A program made the translations under genes and the position numbers. Positions 43,501-55,500 of a stretch of DNA of 64,000 bases are shown here, in pieces. The stretch spans positions 1,860,001-1,924,000 of the forward strand of contig NZ_JAPNKC010000001.1 of NCBI RefSeq assembly GCF_026626705.1, in the 5' to 3' direction. Position 1 is the stretch's first letter. Each line of letters starts with the position of its first letter. Under the pieces are notes generated by a model. It was given only the letters and a program-made list of their open reading frames with translations, did no database searches and was not told the origin of the DNA. The stretch is from Pyxidicoccus sp. MSG2. Lineage in GTDB: Bacteria > Myxococcota > Myxococcia > Myxococcales > Myxococcaceae.

Positions 43501-46500
43501 GGAGTCCGCCCTGGCGAAGCTGCCGGGGGTGCGCGAGGCCGTCGTCGTCGCACGTGAGGACGGCCCCGCTGGCAAGCGGTTGGTGGGCTACGCCGTGGCG
43601 CACGAGGGCGTGCAGACGGACGGCGCCGCACTGCGCGCGGCCCTCAAGGAGGCGCTGCCCGAGTACATGGTGCCCTCCGCCGTGGTGGTGCTGCCGGCGC
43701 TGCCGCTCACGTCCAACGGCAAGGTGGACCGCAAGGCCCTGCCCGCCCCGGACTTCGCGAGCGACGCGAAGGACCATGTCGCTCCCCGCACGCCCACCGA
43801 GCAGCGCCTCGCGGAGCAGTGGTGCCAGCTCCTCGGCCTCGAGCGCGTGGGCGCTACCGACAACTTCTTCGACCTCGGCGGCCACTCCCTGCTGGCCACC
43901 CAGGCCATCAGCCGCATCCGACAGGGCTTCGGCGTGGAGCTGCCGCTTCGCGAGCTGTTCGTGGCCCCCACCCTCGAAGGGGTGGCCCGCCTGATTGACG
44001 CCGCCGTCGCGGGAGGCAGTACGCCCACCGCGCCCCGGCAGCGTGCGGCCCTCGCGCTGTCACTGCCCATCCTCCCCCTGGAGGAAGTCGCGGCACGGGA
44101 GAAGGCGCGCTCCCTTCCCGAGACCCTGGCCGTGCTCTCCACCGAGGAGCGCCAGCGCGTGCTGGTGGAGTGGAACGCCACCGCCTCCGAGTACCCCCGC
44201 GGCTCCACCCTGCCCGAGGTCTTCACTCGAGTCGTGGAGCGGTACGGCGACAAGGTCGCCGTCGAGTTCGGCGACGCGAAGCTCACCTACAGGCAGCTCG
44301 ATGAGCGCGCCAACCCACTCGCCTGGCACCTTCGCGGCCTGGGCGTTTCCACCGACTCCCGCGTGGCCCTCGCCGTGGACCGCTCGCTGGAGCTGGTGGT
44401 GGCGCTGGTCGCCATCCTCAAGGCCGGTGGTGCGTACGTGCCGCTGGACTCGTCGTACCCGCGTGAGCGCCTTGCCGCCATGCTGGAGGACTCCGCCCCG
44501 AGCGTGCTCGTCACCACGCGCGCGCTGCTGCCGAAGCTGCCCGCCCAGGGCCTCGCAACGGTGGTGCTGGAGGACGTGGCGCTCTCCGGCCTCCCCTCCC
44601 ACGCGCCGCCCTCCACGGCCCTGCCCGACAGCCTCGCCTACATCGACTTCACCTCCGGCTCCACCGGCAGGCCCAAGGGCGTCGGCACCCTCCAGTCCGC
44701 CGTGCTGCGCACCGTCTTCGGCAACGACTACGCCCACCTCGGGCCGGACGAAACCTTCCTCCTCCTCGCCCCCATCTCCTTCGACGCCTCCACCCTGGAG
44801 CTCTGGGGTCCGCTGCTTCATGGCGCACGGTTGGCCGTCTTCCCGCCCCACTCCCCCTCGGACGTCTTCGAGCTGGAGGCGGTGCTGCAGAAGCACTCCG
44901 TCACCACCCTGCACCTCACCGCCGGCCTCTTCACCCAGGTGGTGGACAGCAACCTCTCCGCCCTGCGCAACGTGAAGCAACTCCTCACCGGCGGCGACGT
45001 GGTGAGTGCCCCCCATGTCCGCCGCGTGCTGGAAGGAATGTTCATTCCGGTGACGGCCTGCTACGGGCCCACCGAGGGCACCCTCTTCACCTCCTGCCAC
45101 CGCATGACGGACGTCGCCCACGTGGGCTCCTCCGTCCCCATCGGCCGCCCCATCGGCAACACCCAGGTGTACGTGCTCGACGCCTCCGGCCACCCCGTGG
45201 CCCCGGGCGCCATTGGCGAGCTGTTCATCGGCGGCGACGGCCTCGCCCGCGGCTACTTCGGCCAGCCCTCCCTCACCGCCGAGCGTTTCGTTCCCAACCC
45301 CTTCGCCTCTACTCCCGGCGCGCGCCTCTACCGCACCGGAGACCTCGCCCGCTGGCGGCAGGACGGCGTGCTGGAGTTCCTCGGCCGCGCCGACGCCCAG
45401 GTGAAGGTGCGCGGCTACCGCATCGAGTTGGCCGAAGTGGAAGCGGCCCTGCTCGCATTCCCCGACGTGCGCGAGGCCGTCGTGGTGGCGCGTGAGGACT
45501 CCCCCGGCGACAAGCGCCTCGTCGGCTACGTCGTCGCGACTCCTTCGCTGGACATGCATGCCCTGCGCGCCGCCCTCAAGGAGCGGCTCCCCGAGTACAT
45601 GGTGCCCTCCGTCCTGGGACGCCTGGACGCGCTGCCTCTCACCGCCAACGGCAAGGTGGACCGCAAGGCGCTCCCGGCTCCCTCGGCATTCCAGGACCGC
45701 GTCACCACCCGCGCGCCTCGCACCGACTGCGAGCGCGAATTGGCGGCGCTCTGGGCCCGCGTCCTCCACCTGGACACCATCGGCGCGGAGGATGACTTCT
45801 TCGAGCTGGGCGGTCACTCGCTGACGGCCACGCAGGTGCTCTCACGCATCCGCCAGCACTTCGGCGTGGAGCTGTCCTTCCGCGACTTCTTCGCCGCCCC
45901 CACCATCGCAGCCCTGGCGGAACGCATCGAAGCCCTGGCCGGCTCGCGTCCCGCTTCATCCCAACCGCTGCTCCGGCCCCGGACGCAGAGTGGCCCGGCG
46001 CCTCTCTCCTTCGCGCAGCAGCGCCTGTGGTTCTTCGCGAAGCTCGACCCGGACAGCCCCGCCTACGACCTTCCCTTCGCCGTGCGCCTGGAAGGCGCGC
46101 TCGACGTGCCCGCGCTCGCCACCAGCCTGCGTGAGTTGCTCCAGCGCCACGAGTCCCTGCGCACCACCTTCCACGAGCACGAGCACCAGCCCGTGCAGGT
46201 CATCAACGCCAGCCCCGCCCTGCCCGCGGGGTGGCTGGACCTGGAGGCCCTGCCGGAGACAGAGCGCGAAGCCGCGCTCAAGCGCGCCCTCGACTACGAG
46301 GCCGGCCAGCCCTTCAACCTGGAAACGGGCCCGCTCTGGCGCGTCCTCCTCGTGCGCCTGTCGACGGAGCAGCACGTGCTGCTGCTCACCCTCCACCACG
46401 TCATCGCGGACGGCTGGTCCATGGGCGTGCTCGTCCAGGAACTGGCCACGCTCTACACGGCCCACTCCGAGGGCCGGACCGCGCGCCTGGAGCCGCTGCC

Positions 46501-49500
46501 GGTGCAGTACGCCGACTTCGCGCTCTGGCAGCGTGACTGGCTGCGCGACGACGCCCTGGAGGCCCAGCTCGGCTGGTGGAGGCAGCAACTCCAAGGCGCG
46601 CCCCGCGCCCTCGCCCTGCCCACCGACAAGCCGCGTCCCACCACGCAGTCGACTCGCGGCGCCGGGCACCCGTTCCACTTCCCGCGCGAGCTGTCGGATG
46701 CGCTCGAAGCACTGTGCCGTCAGGAAGGGGCCACGCCTTCCATGGTGGTGCTCGCCGCCTTCCAGGCACTGCTGGCCCGCTACTCCGGCCAGGACGACGT
46801 CGCCGTCGGCATGCCCATCGCCGGCCGCACGCACGCGGAGCTCGAGGGCCTCATCGGCTTCTTCGTCAACACGCTGGTGCTTCGCACGAAGCTGGACGGA
46901 GACCCCAGCTTCCGCGCGCTGCTCGGCCGCGTGCGCGACGTGACGCTCGGCGCCTATGCCCATCAGGACGTGCCCTTCGAGAAGCTCGTCGAAGCGCTGC
47001 GCCCCGAGCGCGAGGCCGGACGCACCCCTCTCTTCCAGGTCATGCTCGCGTTCCAGAATGCACCCATGCCGGAGATGATGGGTGCGGGACTGAGGCTGAG
47101 TCCCCTCAGGGCCGAGCACCGCTCGGCGAAGTTCGACCTCACCCTGGCCCTCACCGACCGGGGCGAGGGCATCAAGGGCCAGCTCGAGTACAGCACCGAC
47201 CTGTTCAGCGCCGCGACGGCAGCGCGGATGGTGGGGCACCTGCGCGCGCTGCTGGAAGGCGCGCTGGCGAATCCGGACCGCCCGCTCTCCCGAGTGTCCT
47301 TCCTCACTGAAGACGAGCGGCACCTGCTGTTCCACGCCTGGAGGCAGCCGGACGCCGCCACGGCCGCGGACGCCAGCCTGCACCGGCTCGTCCAGGCACA
47401 GGCGCGTCTCACGCCCGACGCGGTGGCCGCGGAGCATGACGGCCAGACACTCACCTGGCGCGAGCTGCACCAGCGCGCCCGCGAGGTCCACCGGGCGCTG
47501 TTCAAGCGCGGGCTGGCCGAGCTGCCCGAGCCGCCTCCGCTGGTGCCAGTGCCACGCACCGCGCCCCTGCCGCTGTCCTTCGCCCAGCAGCGGCTGTGGT
47601 TCATCGACCAGCTCGAGCCCGGCACGCCCGCGTACAACATCCCCATCGGAGTGAGGCTGGAGGGCGTGCTCCACGTGGACGCGCTCCAGCACGCGCTCTC
47701 CGAACTGGTGCGCCGCCACGAGTCGCTGCGCACCACCTTCCGCGAGCACGAGGGCCATCCCGTCCAGCACATCGCCCCCGCGTACGAGCTGCCGCTGTCC
47801 GTGGTCGACCTGGCCACTCACGGCCCGGCCGCCCTCGACGAGGCGAAGCGCCTCGTGGCCCGGGAAGGCGCCCACCGCTTCGACCTGGCCACGGGGCCGC
47901 TGCTGCGCGCACTGCTGCTGCGGCTGGCTCCGGCCGAGCACGTGCTGGTGCTCAACCTGCACCACATCGTCTCGGACGGCTGGTCCATGGGCGTGCTGGT
48001 GCGTGAGGTCGCCGCCAACTACGAAGCCTTCCGCCAGGGCCGGGCCGCACCACTGCCCGTGCTGCCGGTGCAGTACGCCGACTACGCCGTCTGGCAGCGC
48101 GAGTGGCTCCAGGCGGAGGTGCTCGAAGCGCAGCTCGGCTACTGGCGCCGCCACCTCGCGGGCGCCGCGACGCTGCAGCTCCCCACCGACAAGCCCCGCC
48201 CGCCGGTGCAGACCTTCCATGGCGGCCAGCTTCCCGTCCACCTGCCGCGGGCCCTGACCCAGACGCTCAAGGCGCTCTGCCAGCGCGAGGGCGTCACCCC
48301 GTTCATGCTCCTGCTGGCCTCCTGGCAAGCCCTGCTCGCGCGCTACTCGGGTCAGGAGGACGTCAGCGTCGGCTCGCCCATCGCGGGTCGTCAGCGTGGC
48401 GAGCTGGAGGGCCTCATCGGCTTCTTCGTCAACACGCTGGTGCTGCGCACCCAGGTGCGCGGCGGTGAGTCCTTCCGCCACCTGCTCCAACAGGTGAGGG
48501 AGACGGCCCTGGGCGCCTACGCCCACCAGGACGTGCCCTTCGAGCGACTGGTGGAGGAGCTGCGCCCCGAGCGCGACAGGAGCCGCGCTCCGCTCTTCCA
48601 GATCAGCTTCGCGTTGCAGAACGCCGTGGCCGCCAGCTCCCAGCCGCATTCCGAGCTCGCCCTGCGTCCGTTGGAGGTGGAAGGCCGCGCCGTCAAGTTC
48701 GACCTGGAGCTGAGCCTGGCGGAGTTCCCGGATGGCTACCGGGGTGAGCTCGGCTACAACACCGACCTGTTCGACGGTGCCACCATCGAACGGTTGGCCG
48801 AGCACTTCCGCGTGCTGGTGGAGGCCCTGGTCTCCCGGCCCGAGGCCCCGCTGGATTCCGTCTCCCTGCTGACGGAGGCCGAACGGCACCAGGTTCTGGT
48901 GGAGTGGAATGCCACCGCCACGGACTTCCCCGGCGACACGTGCGTCCACCAGCGCATCGAGGCGCAGGCGCGGCGCACCCCGGACGCGCTCGCCGTGGAG
49001 TCCGACGACGCGCGCCTCACCTACCGCCAGCTGGACTCGCGCGCCAACCAGCTCGCGCATGCGCTGCGTGCCCGAGGCGTTCGCACGGGCGACCGCGTCG
49101 CGCTGTGCGTACAGCGCTCCCCCGACATGGTGGTGGGCCTGCTGGGCATCCTCAAGGCCGGCGCCGCCTACGTGCCCCTGGCTCCGGACTACCCGCGCGA
49201 GCGCCTGGCCTTCATGCTCCAGGACTGCGGCGCTCGCGTGCTGCTCACCCAGCAGTCCCTGCTCGGCCTGCTGCCCGAGGGCACGGACGTCCTGTGCCTC
49301 GACTCCGGCGGGGACACCTTCTCGCGCGAGGACACCGGTGCACCGGCCGTCACCGTCACCTCCGACGACGCGGCCTACGTCATCTACACCTCAGGCAGCA
49401 CGGGCCAGCCCAAGGGCGTCGTCATCCCCCATGGCGCCCTCGTCAACCACATGGCGTGGTTCCTCTCCGCCTTCGGCCTCACCGCCGAGGACAGGGTGCT

Positions 49501-52500
49501 GCAGAAGACGCCGCTGAGCTTCGACGCCTCCGTCTGGGAGTGCTGGGCCTCGCTCATGGTGGGCGCGCCGCTCGTGCTCGCTCCACCCGAGGCCCATCGC
49601 GACCCGGCCGCACTGGTGGCCTGCGTCGTGCGCCAGCGCATCACCGTGCTCCAGGTCGTGCCCTCCATGCTGCGCTTCATGCTGGAGGAGCAAGGGCTGC
49701 GCGGCGCCACGCACCTGCGCTGGCTGTTCTGCGGCGGTGAGGCCCTGGCCTCCGAGCTGGCCCCGCGCCTGCGGGCGCTGCTCCCGCGGACGCGGCTCGT
49801 CAACCTGTACGGCCCCACCGAAACCACCATCGACGCCACGTCCGCGCTCGCCACGGGCCAGGAGCGCGGCACCACCGTGCCCATTGGCCGGCCGGTGGCC
49901 AATACCCGCCTCTACGTGCTCGACGGCCACCTGCGGCCCGTGCCTCCGGGCGTCCCGGGAGAGCTGTTCATCGGCGGCGCGCAGCTCGCCCAGGGCTACC
50001 TCGACCGGCCCGCGCTCACCGCCGAGCGCTTCGTGCCCGATGCGTTCGCCTCCACGCCGGGCGCACGCCTGTACCGCACCGGTGACCAGGTGCGCTGGCT
50101 GCGCGACGGCTCGCTGGAGTACCTCGGCCGCGCCGATTCGCAGGTGAAGCTGCGCGGCTTCCGCATCGAGCCGGGCGAAGTCGAAGCTGCCCTGCTCTCC
50201 TTCCCCGAGGTGACCCAGGCCGTGGCCCTGGTGCGCGAGGACGTCGCTGGCAACCAGCGACTCGTCGGCTACGTCGCCGCGCCCGCGTCGCTCGACCTGG
50301 CCGCGCTGCGTACCTTCCTCGTGCAGCGGCTGCCCGAGTACATGGTGCCCTCCGCCTTCATGGTGCTGGAGGCGCTGCCGCTGACGCCCAATGGCAAGGT
50401 GGACCGGAAGGCCCTGCCCGTCCCCGACGCGGCCTCGTCCGCCGAGTCCTTCATCGCTCCGCGCACTCCCACCGAGGAGAAGCTGGCGTCGGTCTTCGCG
50501 GCCATCCTCCGGCTTCCCCAGGTCAGCGTCACCGGGAACTTCTTCGAGCTGGGTGGCCACTCGCTGCTCGCCACGCAGGTCATCTCCCGCATCCGCTCCA
50601 CCTTCGGCGTGGAGCTGCCCCTGCGCGTCTTCTTCGAGGCGCCCACCATCGCCGCCCTCGCCGAGCGCATCGACTCCACGGGAGCCTCCCACCCGGAGAC
50701 GGCGCCCGCCCTCGTCCCCGTGCCGCGCACGGGCCCGCTGCCGCTCTCCTTCGCGCAGCAGCGCCTGTGGTTCCTGGACCAGTTCCAGCCCGGCAGCTCC
50801 ACGTACAGCATGCCGGCCTTCGTGCGCATGGAGGGACAGCTCGACACGGATGCCCTGCGCCGTGCGCTTTCCGAGCTGGCCCACCGCCACGAAGCCCTGC
50901 GCACCACCTTCGCCCAGCAGGAGGACCAGCCCTTCCAGCGCGTCTCTCCTCACGGCGAGCTGCCGCTGGAGACGGTGGACCTCAGCGCCGTTCAACCCGA
51001 AGCCGCCCGCCCCGAGCTGGAGCGGCGGCTGCGGGACGAAGCCCTCCGTCCCTTCGACCTCGCCACCGGCCCGCTGGTCCGCGCCTTGTTGTTGAAGCTG
51101 GGGGCCACCGAGCACGTGTTCGCCCTCAACATGCACCACATCGTCTCGGACGGCTGGTCCATGGGCGTACTGGTGCGGGAAGTCGCCGCACTCTACGAGG
51201 CCTTCTCCCAGGGCCGGCCCTCGCCCCTGCCACCGCTGCCCATCCAGTACGCCGACTACGCCGTCTGGCAGCGCCAGTGGCTCCAGGGCGCGGTGCTCGA
51301 CGCGCAGCTCGCCTGGTGGAAGCAGCACCTCTCCGGCGTCTCCACCCTGGAGCTGCCCACCGACAAGCCCCGCCCGCCCGTGCAGACCTTCCACGGCGCG
51401 CACGTGCCCGTGGGCCTGTCGCGGTCCACGTCCGAGCAGCTCAAGGCGCTCTGCCAGCAACAGGGCGCCACGCCCTTCATGGCCCTGCTCGCCGCCTTCC
51501 AGGTGCTGCTGTCCCGCTACTCGGGCCAGCAGGACATCTCCGTCGGATCGCCCATCGCGGGCCGTCAGCGCGGAGAGCTGGAAGGCCTCATCGGCTTCTT
51601 CGTCAACACCCTGGTCCTGCGCTCCCGCGTGGAGGCCCCGTCCTCCTTCGTCCACCTGCTGCGCCAGGTGAAGGAGTCGGCGCTCGGTGCCTACGCCCAT
51701 CAGGACGTGCCCTTCGAACGGCTGGTGGAAGAATTGAAGCTCGTGCGGGACACGAGCCGCAGTCCGCTATTCCAGGTGTTCTTCGCCCTGCAGAACACGC
51801 CCACTGCCTCGGCTCAGGGCAGGGGGCTGACGCTGCGTCCGGTCGAGGTGGACAACCCGACCATCAAGTTCGAGCTGCAGCTCGACCTGTTGGAGTCCAC
51901 GGAGGGCTACCAGGGGGCGCTGAGCTACAACACCGACCTGTTCGAGCCGGCGACCATCGGCCGGATGGCGGGGCACTTCCGCGCACTCGTGGAGGCGCTC
52001 GTCGCCCGGCCCGACGCCCCTCTCGCCTCCGTGTCCATGCTGTCCGAGGCCGAGCGCCGGCAGGTGCTGGTGCAGTGGAATGCCACCGCCTCCGACTACC
52101 CGCGCGACTCCACCCTGTCCGAGGTCTTCTCGCAGGTGGTGGCCCGTCACGCCGACAAGGTCGCCGTCGAGTTCGGTGAGGAGAAGCTCACCTACCGGCA
52201 GCTCGACGCTCGCGCCAACCAACTCGCCTGGCACCTGCGTGGCCTGGGCGTGTCCACCGACTCCCGCGTGGCCATTGCCCTGGACCGCTCGCTGGAGCTC
52301 ATCGTCTCCCTCGTCGCCATCCTCAAGGCTGGCGGCGCCTACGTCCCGCTGGACCCGACGTATCCGCGTGAGCGCCTCGCCGCCATGGTGGAGGACGCGC
52401 GTCCTGGCGTGCTCATCACCTCGCACGCGCTGCTGGCGAAACTGCCCGCTGAGGGTCTGTCCACCGTGGTGCTGGGAGACGTGTCCCTGGAGGCCTGCCC

Positions 52501-55500
52501 GAAGTCGACGCCTCCGATGGCCGCACTGCCTCAGAGCCTCGCGTACATCGACTTCACCTCCGGCACCACGGGCCGGCCCAAGGGTGTCGGCACTCCGCAG
52601 GCCGCCGTGCTCCGCACCGTCTTCGGCAACGACTACGCGCACCTGGGCCCGGATGAGACGTTCCTCCTCATCGCGCCCGTCTCCTTCGATGCCTCCACCC
52701 TGGAGCTGTGGGGCCCGCTGCTCCACGGTGCCCGCCTCGTCGTCTTCCCGCCGCACTCGCCTTCTGACTTGAAGGAGCTGGAGTCGGTGCTCGTGAAGCA
52801 CGGCGTGACGACGCTGCACCTCACCGCCGGCCTCTTCACCCAGGTGGTGGACCACAACTTCTTCAGCTTGCGCTCCCTCCGCCAGGTGCTGACGGGGGGG
52901 GACGTGGTGAGCGCGCCGCACGTGCGCCGCGTGCTCGAAGAGCTGCGCATCCCCGTCACGGCCTGCTACGGCCCGACCGAGACGACGCTCTTCGCCTCGA
53001 CCCACCGCATGACGGACGTGGCACAGGTGGGCACCTCCGTTCCCATCGGCCGTCCCATCGGCAATACGCAGGTGTATCTGCTGGATGCCTTCGGTCAGCC
53101 GGTCCCGGTGGGAGTCGTGGGAGAGCTGTTCATCGGCGGCGACGGCGTGGCCCGGGGTTACGTCGGCCAGCCCGCCCTCACCGCTGAGCGCTTCATCCCC
53201 GACCCCTTCTCCGGCGTGCCCGGAGCCCGCCTCTACCGCGCGGGCGACCTGGCCCGTTGGCGCAACGACGGCGTGCTGGAGTTCCTCGGCCGTGCCGACG
53301 CGCAGGTGAAGGTGCGCGGCTTCCGCGTCGAACTGGCCGAAGTCGAAGCCGCGCTGCTTGCCTTCCCCGAGGTGGGTCAGGCCGTGGCCCTGGTGCGCGA
53401 GGACGTCCCTGGAGACAAGCGCATCGTCGGCTACGTCGCCGCGCCCGAGTCGCTCGACGTCACCGCGCTGCGTGCACAGCTGAAGCAACGGCTGCCCGAG
53501 TACATGGTGCCCTCCGCCCTGGTGCGGCTGGACGCCTTCCCACTGACGGCGAACGCGAAGGTGGACCGCAAGGCCCTGCCCGCCCCGGAGGCAGTGTCGT
53601 CCGCTCCGGACGCGGCCTACGTGGCCCCGAGGACACCCACCGAGGAGCTGCTGGCCGGGCTCTTCGCCCAGGTGCTGCGTGTGCCACGCGTGGGCGTGAA
53701 CGACGGTTTCTTCGAGCTGGGTGGACACTCGCTGCTGGCCACGCAGCTCATCTCGCGCGTGCGCGCCACCTTCGACGTGGAGCTGCCCCTGCGCGTGCTC
53801 TTCGAGGCGCCAACGCTCGAGGCACTGGCCGCTCGTGTCGATTCGGCACGGGAGTCCGCTTCGGGGAACCTGGCGCCCGCCATCGTCCCCGTGCCCCGCA
53901 CGGGCGCACTGACCCTGTCCTTCGCGCAGCAGCGGCTGTGGTTCATCGACCAGCTCGAGCCCGGCAGCCCCGCCTACAACATGCCCGCCTTCGTGCGCAT
54001 GGACGGGCCGCTCGACGTGGCGGCCCTCCAGCGCGGCTTCGATGAACTGGTGCACCGCCACGAAGCCCTGCGCACCTCCTTCGCCCATCAGGAGGGCCAG
54101 CCCTTCCAGCTCATCTCTCCTCTCGGTGAGCTGCCGCTGGAGTTCGTGGACCTCAGCGACCTGGAAGCCCAGGCCGCCCACGCCGCGCTGGAGCGCCACC
54201 TGCGCGAGGAAACCCAGCGCCCCTTCAACCTCGCCACCGGTCCGCTGGTCCGCGCACGGTTGCTGAAGCTGAGCGCCACCGAGCACGTGCTCGCCCTCAA
54301 CATGCACCACATCGTCTCGGACGGCTGGTCCATGGGCGTGCTGGTGCGTGAAGTCGCCGCCCTCTACGAGGCCTTCTCCCAGGGCCGGCCTTCGCCCCTG
54401 CCTCCACTGCCCATCCAGTACGCCGACTACGCCGCCTGGCAGCGCCAGTGGCTCCAGGGCGCCGTGCTGGAGGAGCAGCTCGGCTACTGGAAGCAGCACC
54501 TCTCCAGCCTCACCACCCTGGAGCTGCCCACCGACAAGCCCCGCCCGCCCGTGCAGACCTTCAACGGCGCGGACGTGCCCGTTGCGCTCTCTCTCGCCGC
54601 CTCCGAGCGACTCAAGGCCCTGTGCCAGCAGGAGGGCGCCACGCCCTTCATGGCGCTGCTTGCCGCCTTCCAGGTGCTCCTCTCCCGCTACTCCAGGCAG
54701 CAGGACATCACCGTCGGCTCGCCCATCGCCGGCCGTCAGCGCGGAGAGCTGGAGGGTCTCATCGGCTTCTTCGTCAACACCCTGGTGCTGCGCACGAACG
54801 TGGAGGCAGGCGCGTCCTTCATCCACCTGCTGCGTCAGGTGAAGGAATCCTCCCTGGGCGCCTACGCCCACCAGGACGTGCCCTTCGAGCGACTGGTGGA
54901 AGAGCTCCAGTCCACCCGCGACATGAGTCGCAGTCCGCTCTTCCAGGTGTTCTTCGCCCTGCAGAACGCGCCCACCGCCTCGGCTCAGGGCAAGGGGCTG
55001 ACGCTGCGTCCGGTCGAAGTGGGCAATCCGGCCATCAAGTTCGACCTGGAGCTGGGCCTGACGGACTCGCCGGAGGGCTACCAGGGCTCGCTCGGCTACA
55101 ACACCGACCTGTTCGAGCCGGCGACCATCGGCCGGATGGCGGGGCACTTCCACGCGCTCGTGGAGGCGCTCGTCGCCCGACCCGACGTCCCACTCGCCTC
55201 CGCGTCCATGCTGTCCGACGCCGAGCGCCGGCAGGTGCTGGTGCAGTGGAACGCCACCGCCACCGACTACCCGCGCGGCGCCACCCTGTCCGAGGTCTTC
55301 TCCCAGGTGGTGGCTCGTCACGCCGACAAGGTCGCCGTCGAGTTCGGTGAGGAGAAGCTCACCTACCGGCAGCTCGACGCTCGCGCCAACCAGCTCGCCT
55401 GGCACCTGCGTGGCCTGGGCGTTTCCACCGACTCGCGCGTGGCCATTGCCCTGGACCGCTCGCTGGAGCTCATCGTCTCCCTCGTCGCCATCCTCAAGGC

